64,000 nt of DNA from Deltaproteobacteria bacterium (GCA_027858995.1 JAQIBP010000039.1:1-64000), one strand, 5' to 3'. Positions 46,586 through 56,196 are shown, numbered from the stretch's first letter. The notes: generated by a model not told the origin, from the sequence alone. Numbers and translations: made by a program.

Positions 46586-48238
46586 ATGTCATACCAGGTA
46601 TTAGCATTAAAATACAGACCAAGGACTTTTGACGAAGTTATAGGCCAGAATCATGTCACAGACACCCTTGCCAATGCAATTTCTTCGGACAGGGTTGCCC
46701 ATGCTATTCTTTTCACAGGACCCAGGGGTACAGGGAAAACCACAATAGCAAGAATTCTGGCCAGGGCAATGAATTGTAAACAAGGGCCTGTCCCGGAACC
46801 TTGCAATAGTTGTAGAATCTGTAAAGATATCATTGAAGGGCATTGCACTGATGTATTTGAGATTGATGGTGCATCCAATAACAGTGTGGATCAGATAAGA
46901 GATTTGAGACAAAATGTTACATATATGCCTTCATCTGCAAAATATAAAATATATATTATTGATGAAGTCCATATGCTTTCTACAGCAGCATTTAATGCTC
47001 TGCTCAAAACCCTTGAAGAACCACCTGAACATGTGATGTTTATTTTTGCCACAACAGAAGCACATAAAATTCCTGCAACCATTTTATCAAGATGCCAGAG
47101 ACATGACTTAAACAGAATCCAGCTCTCTTCCATTTCAAACCATTTGCAAAAACTTTGCAGCAGTGAAGGCTACACAATTAAAAAAGAGAGTCTTGATCTT
47201 ATATCCCAGGAAGCTGACGGCTCCATAAGAGACGGATTAAGTCTCCTTGACAGGATACTCTCTTCTGCCGATACCAAGGAGATTGAATCAGAACGCGTGC
47301 TGGCCGGGCTTGGAATCCAGGATCAGCAGGTCATGCATGATATCTCAGCTGCGATTTTCAATCAAAATGGTGCTCAACTTATTGATATTATAGAAAAAAT
47401 AAATAATTCAGGAATTGATCTTAAAAAATTCTATTCAGATATAATTTATCACTTCAGAAATTACAGTGTTATCAAGGTATGTGGCAAAGACACTCCTGCC
47501 GCCAATGTCACTGATCTGGAAAAGACAAGAATAATTCAGGCTTCAGACAAAATTTCAAGCGGTTTTATCAACACTATTTTACAAATCCTTTTGGCTGAAG
47601 AATCCATTGTTAATTATTCATCACATACTAAAATTGCAATTGAAATGGTGCTTTTAAAGCTGGTCCATATAAATCCCGGCGCTCAAATCGATAAAATCAT
47701 AGACAAACTTGATATTATATCAAAACATATAGATTCAAATTTTTCACAGACTTCCAGTCAATTTAAACCTGTACAAAGAGCTGATATAAATGAAGGCCGG
47801 GAGAACAACTACCAGGCAGTAAGAGAACCTGTTCCGACTCATCAATATAAAAGTACATCTGACCATGCAGCAATAGAAAAAAATGATCAGAAAGAAAAAA
47901 CATGGCCTGAATTCTTAAAAAAAATTGAACAAAAATTTCCTGTCATGTTTGCTCTGCTGTCAAAGGGTATTATTAAAGAGAGTAGTGATAATAAAATCAC
48001 TGTTGAAGTAAAAACCTCCTCCTCTTTTGAAAACAAGAGGATTGAAAATAAAAAACATGAACTTAAAACCATGTGCAAAAAATTTCTTGGAAAATATTTG
48101 ACAATTAAAATAGTTTCACAAAAGACTAAATTAACTAAAAGCAGTAACAAAGAGAAAAAAAATAGAGAGATTGCATTCAACCATCCTATGGTTGTTGAAG
48201 CGAAACAGATGTTTGATGGAGAGATCATAAATTATTAA
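46586..48238 (+). CDS. dnaX: DNA polymerase III subunits gamma/tau
   Basis: The 550-residue protein has YRPRTFDEVIGQ, Walker A GPRGTGKTT, the zinc finger CNSCRIC with Cys 64 upstream, the DEVHMLS motif and FIFATTEAHKIP, then a C-terminal tau-like region (about 370-550). The clamp-loader ATPase works at the replication fork. It heads dnaX-ybaB-recR, a common arrangement. Confidence 0.96.
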   Translation: MSYQVLALKYRPRTFDEVIGQNHVTDTLANAISSDRVAHAILFTGPRGTGKTTIARILARAMNCKQGPVPEPCNSCRICKDIIEGHCTDVFEIDGASNNSVDQIRDLRQNVTYMPSSAKYKIYIIDEVHMLSTAAFNALLKTLEEPPEHVMFIFATTEAHKIPATILSRCQRHDLNRIQLSSISNHLQKLCSSEGYTIKKESLDLISQEADGSIRDGLSLLDRILSSADTKEIESERVLAGLGIQDQQVMHDISAAIFNQNGAQLIDIIEKINNSGIDLKKFYSDIIYHFRNYSVIKVCGKDTPAANVTDLEKTRIIQASDKISSGFINTILQILLAEESIVNYSSHTKIAIEMVLLKLVHINPGAQIDKIIDKLDIISKHIDSNFSQTSSQFKPVQRADINEGRENNYQAVREPVPTHQYKSTSDHAAIEKNDQKEKTWPEFLKKIEQKFPVMFALLSKGIIKESSDNKITVEVKTSSSFENKRIENKKHELKTMCKKFLGKYLTIKIVSQKTKLTKSSNKEKKNREIAFNHPMVVEAKQMFDGEIINY

Positions 48239-48253
48239 AACAGGAGAAATACC

Positions 48254-48562
48254 ATGAAAAATATGAATTCAATGATGAAAAAGGCACAAAACCTTCAAAA
48301 AAAAATGATGAAAACACAGGCAGAACTAGCAACAAAAACCATTGAAGCATCCTCAGGCGGGGGCATGGTCAAGGTAATTGCCAATGGCGCACAAAAAATA
48401 GAATCCATTGTTATGGAAAAAGAAGTTGTTGATCCAGAAGATATTGAAATGCTTCAGGATCTTGTTCTTGCAGCTGTTAATGATGCTTTAAACAAATCCC
48501 AGGAAATGGTAACCTCAGAAATGGGTAAACTTACAGGAGGACTTAATCTTCCTGGTCTTTAA
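48254..48562 (+). CDS. YbaB/EbfC nucleoid-associated protein
   Basis: The 102-residue protein has KAQNLQKKMMKTQAEL, the SSGGGMVKV segment and LVLAAVNDALNKS, the YbaB/EbfC fold. It binds DNA as a dimer. It lies 15 bases after dnaX and 18 bases before recR, the standard trio. A GGAGAAA site precedes the ATG. Confidence 0.95.
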   Translation: MKNMNSMMKKAQNLQKKMMKTQAELATKTIEASSGGGMVKVIANGAQKIESIVMEKEVVDPEDIEMLQDLVLAAVNDALNKSQEMVTSEMGKLTGGLNLPGL

Positions 48563-48580
48563 AAATGGCCTTTAAAATCC

Positions 48581-49180
48581 ATGAATTATTATCCTGATCC
48601 AATATTAAAACTGATCAACAGTCTCTCAACGCTTCCGGGTATTGGGAAAAAAACTGCAGAAAGGCTTGCTTTGCATATTCTGCATGCTCCAGACACCCAG
48701 GCTGCGACTCTCGCTGCTGACATTATTGAATTAAAAACAAGTGTCAAACTGTGCCGGGTATGTTTTGCCTTGAGTGACAAGAACATCTGCAAGATATGTT
48801 CAGATCCTTCACGGGATCAAAGCCTTGTATGTGTGGTGGAGAACCCCACAGATATGGCTGCCATTGAAAAATCCAATGCCTTTACCGGAACTTATCACAT
48901 ATTGGGAGGAACTCTTTCTCCCATTGACGGCATATGTCCCAATGACATCAGAATAGATGAATTGTTCAAACGAACTGACCAAGGCAAAATAAAGGAGGTC
49001 ATCCTTGCCACCAGAACCAATGTTGAAGGAGAGGCCACAGCTTCCTATATCCTTGAAAAACTTAAACATAAAAAAATAAAAATCACAAGGATTGCTTCTG
49101 GTATCCCCATGGGCGGTGATTTACAATATATAGATCAGCTGACCATGCAAAAAGCCATGGAAAAAAGATATGGATTCTAA
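48581..49180 (+). CDS. recR: Recombination protein RecR
   Basis: The 199-residue protein has the helix-hairpin-helix LPGIGKKTAERLALH, the zinc finger CRVCFALSDKNICKIC and the Toprim segment VVENPTDMAAIEKS. It works with RecO and RecF in gap repair. Its stop overlaps the next gene by 11 bases. Confidence 0.96.
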   Translation: MNYYPDPILKLINSLSTLPGIGKKTAERLALHILHAPDTQAATLAADIIELKTSVKLCRVCFALSDKNICKICSDPSRDQSLVCVVENPTDMAAIEKSNAFTGTYHILGGTLSPIDGICPNDIRIDELFKRTDQGKIKEVILATRTNVEGEATASYILEKLKHKKIKITRIASGIPMGGDLQYIDQLTMQKAMEKRYGF

Positions 49181-49595
49181 ATATAAAACCAGTGATGATA
49201 TATTTAAGTGCCGGCAATGTGGTGATTGCTGTAGAGGTTTTGGCGGAACATATGTGACAAAACAAAATATTGTGGCTATAGCAGCATATAAAAATTATGA
49301 CCCTGAAAAATTTATTGAACACTATTGCGACAAGTCTGGATCAAGATATGTTTTAACACTTGGTAAAGATGGATTTTGCATTTTTTTTGATAAAATAGAA
49401 CAATGCACCATTCACCAGGTAAAACCTTATATGTGCAGGGCCTGGCCATTTATTCAAACTGTAATTGACTATCCTGAGAACTGGAATATAATGGCAAACT
49501 CCTGTCCCGGCATAAAAAAGAATATCCCGCACAAAGAGCTTGTACAAATTGTCATAACTGAAAAAGAGAAGATGGACAAAAAAAGTATTTTATAG
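49170..49595 (+). CDS. YkgJ family cysteine cluster protein
   Basis: The 141-residue protein has CRQCGDCCRGFGG near the N terminus and CTIHQVKPYMCRAWPF further on, the conserved Cys pattern of the YkgJ (zinc- or iron-chelating) domain. Cysteines would bind a metal or Fe-S cluster. It overlaps recR and its 3' end meets the convergent PilZ gene. Function is unproven. Confidence 0.88.
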   Translation: MDSKYKTSDDIFKCRQCGDCCRGFGGTYVTKQNIVAIAAYKNYDPEKFIEHYCDKSGSRYVLTLGKDGFCIFFDKIEQCTIHQVKPYMCRAWPFIQTVIDYPENWNIMANSCPGIKKNIPHKELVQIVITEKEKMDKKSIL

Positions 49596-50000
49596 TTGGC
49601 GTTTAAATTTAACCCCTATTCCATTACCCTGCAATCTAACTATTTCTCCTATGATTTTAAATATTTTTTTACTTGCAGGAATCTGAAATCTCATTGTAAC
49701 ATTCTGGCCCACAAAAAAAGAGTGGTCAATTTCACTGGATTCAATAAATTCAATAAAGACTCCACATCTGCTGATATCATTGATAAAAGCACCACCCTGT
49801 TTTTCCCCTTTTTCAGGTTCCACCTGAACTACCCACTGTTTTTTTAAATTTGTTCTGGCATGCCGCCTTGATCCTTCACAGCCGCTTTTATCTAAGCTGT
49901 CTAATAAGCTCAGCTGCTGTTCAGCAGACATATCAAGAATTATATTAAGAAGACGTGATGTAACTTCAATCTCATCATAACATCTGTTTTCAGAACTCAT
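49590..50000 (-). CDS. PilZ domain protein
   Basis: The 136-residue protein has an N-terminal helical part (about 1-40), then a PilZ domain with RRHAR (RxxxR, about 45-49) and NDISRCGVFIEF ((D/N)xSxxG). Both c-di-GMP-binding elements are present. It follows motA-motB on the same strand (35 bases from motB), so it likely couples c-di-GMP to motility. Confidence 0.85.
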   Translation of the reverse strand: MSSENRCYDEIEVTSRLLNIILDMSAEQQLSLLDSLDKSGCEGSRRHARTNLKKQWVVQVEPEKGEKQGGAFINDISRCGVFIEFIESSEIDHSFFVGQNVTMRFQIPASKKIFKIIGEIVRLQGNGIGVKFKRQL

Positions 50001-50034
50001 TAAACATATCCTTCATTATTATAAAAAGTGGTGC

Positions 50035-50850
50035 TTATCTGCCCACTCCCATATCTGCAAACTGACTGGCAATACTGTCACGCTCATAGACGATTTCAAC
50101 CCTTCTATTCAAAGATCTTCCCCTTGCAGTATCATTTGTAGCCACAGGATGATAACTGGCATATCCTTCTGCCGAAACATATTTAGGCGGCACTCCATTT
50201 TCAACGAGCAGACGAACAACCGTTGATGCCCTTGCGCTTGAAAGTTCCCAGTTGGATGGAAACATGATCGAGGAAATCGGTGAACTGTCTGTATGCCCTT
50301 TTATCTTAACATGGTATGCAAGTTTGGAAAGGACAGCTGCAACTTTTTTTAAAATATCTCTTCCTTTAGCAGAAAGATTTGTTCCGCCTCTTGAAAACAG
50401 TAAAAGATTGGACATGGTTATAACAACACCATCTTCAGTTTTTGTAACGCTGACTTCCCCTCCAAGTTTATTGAGCAATACAAGCTCTCTGACCTCAGAA
50501 ACTATATCTTCCATCTCTTTTTCTATCATGGCGCCAAGTTCATCAATCTGCTGATTTTCAGCAGGTGGTTCCGATGGAACCGCATGCATGGTAAGACCCT
50601 CTCTTGTACCAGCTTCTGGTACTGCCTGTTCTCCCAGCGCAGTTCTTAAAGATTGCACCATTTCTTTGTAGGTTTCCTGCTGTGTAGTACTCATGGCAAA
50701 AAGAAGGACAAAAAAGGCCATTAAAAGTGTAACCAGATCAGCAAAGGTTGCAATCCAGGCTGGTGCACCTGCTCGAGGAAATTTTATATCTTGTGTATGG
50801 GGATAAGGTAACCCTGTGTCTTCTTCTGCTTGAGCTGCTTCTTCAGCCAT
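50035..50850 (-). CDS. motB: MotB flagellar stator protein
   Basis: The 271-residue protein has one membrane segment (about 33-51) with the proton-path Asp in WIATFADLVTLLMAFFVLLFA, and a C-terminal OmpA-like peptidoglycan-binding domain with IKGHTDSSP and NWELSSARASTVVRLL. It anchors the stator to the wall. It lies 28 bases after motA. Confidence 0.94.
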   Translation of the reverse strand: MAEEAAQAEEDTGLPYPHTQDIKFPRAGAPAWIATFADLVTLLMAFFVLLFAMSTTQQETYKEMVQSLRTALGEQAVPEAGTREGLTMHAVPSEPPAENQQIDELGAMIEKEMEDIVSEVRELVLLNKLGGEVSVTKTEDGVVITMSNLLLFSRGGTNLSAKGRDILKKVAAVLSKLAYHVKIKGHTDSSPISSIMFPSNWELSSARASTVVRLLVENGVPPKYVSAEGYASYHPVATNDTARGRSLNRRVEIVYERDSIASQFADMGVGR

Positions 50851-50878
50851 TTTTTATTCTCGTATTATTTTTTCATCT

Positions 50879-51631
50879 TTAATATTCTTTTTCATCACCC
50901 ATATAAATATTGAGCTTATCTTCCATAAGTTTAGGGTGTTCACCTTCTCTTATGGAAATAATCCCTTGAAAAATTATATTCATATTGGTTAGCTCTTCTT
51001 CATTTCTTCCAGCCAGTTTATCTGACATGGGAATAAAAAACAGATTGGCAAGGACAGCACCATAAAATGTAGTAATCATGGCAACAGCCATTTTAGGACC
51101 AATGGAAGAAGGATCATCCAGATTTGCAAGCATCTGAACAAGACCGATCAATGTTCCTATCATTCCAAATGCAGGCGCATAGGCTCCCATACTGGAAAAC
51201 ATATCAGAGCCTGTATCAAGAGCTTTTTTGGTTAATTCCATCTTTTTTTGCATTATTGCTGCAATATCTGCTGTTTTAACACCATCAACTGTCATCTGTA
51301 AAGCCTGGGCAAGGTATGGGTCGTTTGTTTCTTCAATATTTCCTTCAATGGAGAGAAGACCTCCTTTTCTTGCTTTATTGGATGTTTCCACGAGATTGGC
51401 AATTATATCTTCAGCTGGCTCAAGCCTGAAAATAAAAATTTTCATGGCTGTTTTAAAAACACCCAGAAAATCTTTAAGAGGGTAGCCAATCATTGTAGCT
51501 GCCACAGTACCTCCCACAACTATTACTACAGAAGGAATATTAATAAAAGCAACAATACTGCCACTAAGCAGGATTGTTCCTATGACAAATCCAATGCCAG
51601 AAAAAACACCAATAATCGAAGATATATCCAT
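50879..51631 (-). CDS. motA: MotA flagellar stator protein
   Basis: The 250-residue protein has four membrane segments and the MotA core with GAYAPAFGMIGTLIGLVQML and GAVLANLFFIPM. It drives torque with MotB. It precedes motB on the same strand; no flagellin or switch gene is within the window. Confidence 0.95.
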   Translation of the reverse strand: MDISSIIGVFSGIGFVIGTILLSGSIVAFINIPSVVIVVGGTVAATMIGYPLKDFLGVFKTAMKIFIFRLEPAEDIIANLVETSNKARKGGLLSIEGNIEETNDPYLAQALQMTVDGVKTADIAAIMQKKMELTKKALDTGSDMFSSMGAYAPAFGMIGTLIGLVQMLANLDDPSSIGPKMAVAMITTFYGAVLANLFFIPMSDKLAGRNEEELTNMNIIFQGIISIREGEHPKLMEDKLNIYMGDEKEY

Positions 51632-51634
51632 TTT

Positions 51635-52636
51635 TTAGGCCCTTATATAAACGATTTCATAAACAGGATATTCCATAGTATATTTTTTGATCTTATCAAT
51701 AGCTTCCTTTGTAAGTAAAGTATTTACAGAAAAAAGTTTGGTTCCCGTATTTGTAAAAAGAGCTGTTCCCAGAGTCATACCAGGTTCAAGTTGATGAACT
51801 CCTACACCTCTTACCTTGTAGCCTTCCGATCCCATATGAATAACTGCATATTTTTCAAGCAATGCCACAATATTTGGATCAAGCCTTGTACCTGAAAATT
51901 TTTCCAATTTTTCCAAAAACAGTTCCAAAGATGAAACATCAACCTCATCCTGCAATGAATCAAAAACATCTGCTCCGGCCAGAATCCTTGATAATAAAGG
52001 GATATATCTTCGTTTCAAGCCCTGGGGAGTGCCAGTTCCATCTGAGTTTTCATGTAAATTATAAATAATTTTTGCACAATTTTTAAATTCACTGCAATTT
52101 GCAAGAAGATCAGCGCCTTTGAGCGGATATTGAATAAAAAAATCTTTTTCATAATCTGAAAGTTTTTCTTCAGGCTTTTGCAGTATGTTGTCCGGGACCA
52201 ATAAAAGCCCAACTTCATGCAGCATAGCAGCTTTCCTGAGATCTTCCAGCTTTTTTTCATCAAATCCAAACCGGGCTGCCACAAAATGAGCAATATATGC
52301 GACACGTTCACCATGCCCTCTGTTCTTTTCAATCCTTGTGGTGATCAAATTGGACATAATTTTTGAAAAACCATTAATATTATCCAAAAGAGTGTTTTTT
52401 ACTGTTTTTATCTCTTTTTTTATTCGCTTTCGCTCACGCGTCATCTGATCGAGTTGTTTAAACGCATTGTTCAGTGTAGTGCGGTCTTCAAAAAGCTGAT
52501 TTTTTGTCTCTTTTAATTCTGCTTTGAATTTTTCAAGATATTCAAAAGATTTTTCGAGTTTGCGTTTTTGATCAGTAATTTCCTGGTTGTAAGATTCAAA
52601 CTGTTGCTTTTTTTTTTGCTCACTCTGAGTAATCAT
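51635..52636 (-). CDS. HD-GYP-related phosphodiesterase domain protein, degenerate motifs
   Basis: The 333-residue protein has a long N-terminal coiled coil (about 1-95) and an HD-GYP-like domain (about 105-270). The key motifs are altered: HE in MLHEVGLLLVPD in place of the HD pair, and NSDGTGTPQG in place of DGxGYP. Catalysis on c-di-GMP is therefore doubtful, and a sensor or scaffold role is more likely. It overlaps the upstream HD gene by 17 bases and precedes motAB by 3 bases. Confidence 0.8.
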   Translation of the reverse strand: MITQSEQKKKQQFESYNQEITDQKRKLEKSFEYLEKFKAELKETKNQLFEDRTTLNNAFKQLDQMTRERKRIKKEIKTVKNTLLDNINGFSKIMSNLITTRIEKNRGHGERVAYIAHFVAARFGFDEKKLEDLRKAAMLHEVGLLLVPDNILQKPEEKLSDYEKDFFIQYPLKGADLLANCSEFKNCAKIIYNLHENSDGTGTPQGLKRRYIPLLSRILAGADVFDSLQDEVDVSSLELFLEKLEKFSGTRLDPNIVALLEKYAVIHMGSEGYKVRGVGVHQLEPGMTLGTALFTNTGTKLFSVNTLLTKEAIDKIKKYTMEYPVYEIVYIRA

Positions 52637-53177
52637 TCACCCACCATTCATCCCAGTCAGTTTTCATTATGCTTTGAGCAATCTGTTTTCCTGTATCGGT
52701 TTTCAGCCTGTTAAGAACATAGGGCAGCCATTTTTCAGGACCTTTGACACCTGTATCATCCATTTTTTTCAATTCAAGAATAAAAGATATCTGATCAGCA
52801 TCACGAGCCAGTTTTGCCTCTACAGTTTCTCCTGAATTAAACTCATCTAAAAGAGTTTGAATATCATTACCAAAGGTCAGAGACTTTATCAAATGGGAAA
52901 TAGCTTTTGCTTCATCTACCTTTGAATATTTTTTTTCTACATAGTTAAAATCCCCTGTTCTTGCTTCGGCAATATCATGTACAAGAGCCATGGTAACAAT
53001 TTTTTCACAATCTATGGTATTATCTAATTTGGCCATGGCAAAACAGATAAAAGCTGTCATAAAGCTGTGCTCAGCAATACTTTCCTTGCCTGATCCAAGA
53101 AAAGCATACCCTGATCTGGTTATATCTTTTAAAATTCTTACTTCAAACAATAAATTGGCAATTCGTTTCATTTGCAT
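52620..53177 (-). CDS. HD domain nucleotidase-like protein (YfbR/HDDC2 type)
   Basis: The 185-residue protein has the HD motif in ALVHDIAEARTGD (about residues 67-79), HSFMTAFICF (first His) and KLARDADQISFILE, the pattern of YfbR/HDDC2 5'-nucleotidases acting on deoxynucleoside monophosphates. An alternative start at Met3 is possible. It is translationally linked to the degenerate HD-GYP gene. Confidence 0.85.
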   Translation of the reverse strand: MQMKRIANLLFEVRILKDITRSGYAFLGSGKESIAEHSFMTAFICFAMAKLDNTIDCEKIVTMALVHDIAEARTGDFNYVEKKYSKVDEAKAISHLIKSLTFGNDIQTLLDEFNSGETVEAKLARDADQISFILELKKMDDTGVKGPEKWLPYVLNRLKTDTGKQIAQSIMKTDWDEWWVNDYSE

Positions 53178-53215
53178 TCAAACCCCATGATAATCATAAC
53201 ATTTAACAACATTTC

Positions 53216-53245
53216 TTGACTTTTTATAAAACAAGAGTTTAAATA
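53216..53245 (+). promoter_or_regulatory. Probable promoter of the LysM gene
   Basis: TTGACT (53216-53221) and TAAATA (53240-53245) are separated by 18 bases, 46 bases ahead of the chosen start. The spacing is one base longer than ideal. Confidence 0.4.
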
Positions 53246-53290
53246 AAGTCAAGGAATCAAGATTAAACAATGCAATTCAGGAGGAGATAT

Positions 53291-54322
53291 ATGCCAAACC
53301 ATAAAACAGTGATTACACTCTATGTCCTGATCATTCTGGGGTTTGTGTTTTGTTCAACAGGGTTTGCCAAAGATAATAAAGAGTTTATCCCTGGCAAGGA
53401 TTCAGGTTTTTATTATACCATAAAAAAAGGGGATACCTTGTGGGATCTGTCTGAAAAATTTTATAACTCTCAATGGGACTGGCCTGGGCTCTGGGAGATG
53501 AACGATGATATTAAAAATCCCCATTGGATATACCCTGGGAAAAAAATAAAAATCTTCTTAAAAGAAAAGCCTGCTCTTAAGCCTAAATATGTAAAAGTTA
53601 AAAAAATTAAAAAGACCAAAGTGCCGATTAAGATTAAAACAACTTTCTCCTATTCCCAAATAGATCATACAGGATTTATCAAAAAAACAGCCCAGCCATC
53701 CCTTGGATATATCATCAAGGAAGAGGAAAACAACTTAATAATGTCAACCAATGATATTATCTATATAAAACTATCTGGCAAAAGGAAACTTATTCCAGGC
53801 AGTATATATCAAATTTTTTCCACTGAAAATATTAACCAGAAAATTAACAATCAGACATTTGAAGGAGTCAAGCACCTGATAAAGGCGAAAATCAAAATTC
53901 TTGAACATAAAAAAACTTATGTCACAGCATTAATAACTAAAAATTACCATGCAGTACTGGAAGGGGATATGATCATGGAATACCACAAACGTGATCCCAT
54001 CTTAACTGTGGAAGATAATCCTGACCCCATCAATGCAACAGTTATCTGTGCTGAAGACAACTCATTGATGATAAACGATAACGAAATTGCATTTATCAGC
54101 ATTGGAAAAGATAAAGTTAAACCAGGAGAGATATACACGATCCTGAGGAAAAATAAATTTAAGGATGGTACCCGCTGGCCCAAAGTAAAAAAAGAGGATT
54201 CAGTTGAACTTGAAAATCTTGAATCGGGAAAACTGATTGTGCTTCATACAGAAGATATTGCATCAACTGTAATGGTTTTATCTTTAAAATATGTTATTCA
54301 CCCAGATGACCTTGTAAATTAG
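53291..54322 (+). CDS. LysM domain cell-wall-associated protein
   Basis: From ATG 53291 (GGAGGAGAT site directly ahead, against the upstream ATG 53270) the protein has 343 residues. It has an N-terminal signal segment ending near TGFAKDN, a LysM domain with YTIKKGDTLWDLSEKFYN and HWIYPGKKIKIF (about 42-92), a Lys-rich linker and a beta-rich C-terminal region of unknown type. It should sit in the periplasm and bind peptidoglycan. Confidence 0.85.
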   Translation: MPNHKTVITLYVLIILGFVFCSTGFAKDNKEFIPGKDSGFYYTIKKGDTLWDLSEKFYNSQWDWPGLWEMNDDIKNPHWIYPGKKIKIFLKEKPALKPKYVKVKKIKKTKVPIKIKTTFSYSQIDHTGFIKKTAQPSLGYIIKEEENNLIMSTNDIIYIKLSGKRKLIPGSIYQIFSTENINQKINNQTFEGVKHLIKAKIKILEHKKTYVTALITKNYHAVLEGDMIMEYHKRDPILTVEDNPDPINATVICAEDNSLMINDNEIAFISIGKDKVKPGEIYTILRKNKFKDGTRWPKVKKEDSVELENLESGKLIVLHTEDIASTVMVLSLKYVIHPDDLVN

Positions 54323-54340
54323 CAGCTTGCACTAAATTTT

Positions 54341-54982
54341 TTATATATTGTCTTTCATGTTTAAAGAACCATGCATAATAAAAAACTGGGCTGAATAATA
54401 AGTTGTCATAATCCATAAACTTGAAAAGGGCACTGGTGTTAAAAATTTATTCACTGCAATAATAGAGTCGGAAAGTATAAAAAGGCAGGCACCTGTTATT
54501 ATTAAAAAATGGTTATTTGCCCCCAGGGTTGCACTAATTCCCATGGCCAGTATTATCAACAGATAGGCAACAACGGGAATCAGCATGGATCCAAGATTCG
54601 GAATCAAGATAACCCCTAAGACAAGGCCATAGATGATTATGACCATTGCAATTATTGATCTTTGTTTTTGCAGTACCGGTTTTCTAATAAATACTGCGAT
54701 ATAAAAAATATGGGCAATCAAAAAAGCTGCAAGACCAAAGACAAAATAGTCAGATCTGTTAAGTTCCAATACAATGTCACCTACATCTGAAAACAGAAAA
54801 CCAATGGCCAGTAATTTACCCCTTATTCCGGGAATCTTAAAAAAAGCAAGCAGGGCCAGGCTTAAAACCGGAACAGCTTTGATTATAAAATCAAAAGGAT
54901 ATGGGCGCAAATTAAGAGTTGCTATAAAAATCAGGGCAAAACAAAAAAACAGAGAATAGATAATTTTATTTATGGACACCAT
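54341..54982 (-). CDS. YhhN family membrane protein (lysoplasmalogenase-like)
   Basis: The 213-residue protein has about seven membrane segments with FLFSDVGDIVLEL and ILSDSIIAV, the conserved acidic motifs of the YhhN/TMEM86 family. Animal members cleave lysoplasmalogens. Substrate in this bacterium is unknown. Convergent with the LysM gene. Confidence 0.85.
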   Translation of the reverse strand: MVSINKIIYSLFFCFALIFIATLNLRPYPFDFIIKAVPVLSLALLAFFKIPGIRGKLLAIGFLFSDVGDIVLELNRSDYFVFGLAAFLIAHIFYIAVFIRKPVLQKQRSIIAMVIIIYGLVLGVILIPNLGSMLIPVVAYLLIILAMGISATLGANNHFLIITGACLFILSDSIIAVNKFLTPVPFSSLWIMTTYYSAQFFIMHGSLNMKDNI

Positions 54983-55128
54983 TTTCTCCTTATAGAATAT
55001 TTTTTTTCTTAACAGAGTACATTATAATTTTTATATTTTCTTTTAAAATTTAATCAAATTAAAGAATCGTGTCAACAAAGTAAATTTATTCTGACAGTTA
55101 AAAGGCGGCAAAGACTGGTGTTAGGGTG

Positions 55129-55157
55129 TTGACTAAAACCTTTTACAGGATTATAAA
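55129..55157 (+). promoter_or_regulatory. Sigma-70-type promoter of the D-amino-acid transaminase gene
   Basis: TTGACT (55129-55134) and TATAAA (55152-55157) are separated by exactly 17 bases, 49 bases ahead of ATG 55206. The 223-base gap before this gene shows no other feature. Confidence 0.65.
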
Positions 55158-55205
55158 ACTAAATATATATTTTAAAAACTATATTGATGGACAGGAGACT
55201 AAAAA

Positions 55206-56048
55206 ATGCCGGAACTTGCATATTTGAACGGGGAGATCATGCCCATTGAAAAAGCCTTTGTTCCCATTGAGGACAGAGGTTATCAATTTGGTGATGCAGT
55301 CTATGAATACATTGCAAGCCATGATGGAAAAATGTTTTTTGTGGATGATCATATTTCAAGACTTGAGCGATCTATGAAGGAACTCTCCTTTCCAAAAGTA
55401 TCCCTTAAAACAGTTAAATCAGCAGTTGAAAAATTGTTTAAAGAATCACAGATTAAAAGGGCTGGTATCTATATCCAGATCTCAAGGGCAGTTGACCAGA
55501 GAAACCACGCCTTTTCCAATAAAGAGCCTGTACAAATTGTAATGACAGTCAGAGCCCTGCCTGAAAAGCATATCCATGCAAAGGATGGGGCTGCTGCCAT
55601 TACCATGGAAGATTATAGATGGGATCGCTGTGATATCAAAACTGTCCAGCTTTTACCCAATATCCTTTCCAAACAAAAAGCTGTGGACAAAGGAGCATAC
55701 GATACAATTTTTATATCAAAAGAAAAAATTGTAAGAGAAGCTACAAGTTCCAATGTATTTATAATAAAAAATGGCAGTGTAGTCACACATCCTTTAACCA
55801 ATAATATCCTGCCCGGCATTACCCGCAAAGTTATTCTTGAAATCTGTCAGAATAAAAATATCCCCTTTGAAGAACGTTTTTTCTCTCTAACAGATTTATA
55901 TGATGCTGATGAAGTTTTTCTGTCCGGTACAACAACTGAAGTTCTACCCATTATATCTATTGACAATAAGGCCATTGCAGATGGAAAACCTGGTAAACTA
56001 ACCAAAATTCTTTATGGGGAACTGCGCTTAAGAGCAGGTGTAAAATAA
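55206..56048 (+). CDS. dat: D-amino-acid (D-alanine) transaminase, class IV
   Basis: The 280-residue PLP enzyme has YLNGEIMP, DRGYQFGDAVYEY, the catalytic Lys in LLPNILSKQKAVDKGAYD, the EATSSNVF segment and LSGTTTEVLPI near the C terminus, as in Bacillus-type D-amino-acid transaminase. It makes D-glutamate or D-alanine for the wall. A GGAG site precedes the ATG. Confidence 0.92.
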   Translation: MPELAYLNGEIMPIEKAFVPIEDRGYQFGDAVYEYIASHDGKMFFVDDHISRLERSMKELSFPKVSLKTVKSAVEKLFKESQIKRAGIYIQISRAVDQRNHAFSNKEPVQIVMTVRALPEKHIHAKDGAAAITMEDYRWDRCDIKTVQLLPNILSKQKAVDKGAYDTIFISKEKIVREATSSNVFIIKNGSVVTHPLTNNILPGITRKVILEICQNKNIPFEERFFSLTDLYDADEVFLSGTTTEVLPIISIDNKAIADGKPGKLTKILYGELRLRAGVK

Positions 56049-56053
56049 GCCCT

Positions 56054-56194
56054 TTGACCTATATCAAATTAATATTCACAGCTGTTTTCTGGGGCGGAAC
56101 CTTTATAGCAGGGAAATTATTATCCCAGAATGTGTGTCCATATTCAGCTGCTTTTTTAAGCAATACAGCCCATTTTATGAAAAAGGAGATTTGA
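56054..56194 (+). pseudogene. EamA/DMT transporter remnant (first ~46 codons only)
   Basis: A TTG-started frame of 46 residues ends in TGA directly at the DDAH ribosome site. Its first 37 residues, with TYIKLIFTAVFWGGTFIAGK and then SAAFLS, are the typical first helix and loop of EamA-family drug/metabolite transporters. The rest of the transporter (about 250 residues) is missing. It looks like a deletion that joined the gene to the DDAH leader. Confidence 0.6.
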
Positions 56195-56196
56195 TT

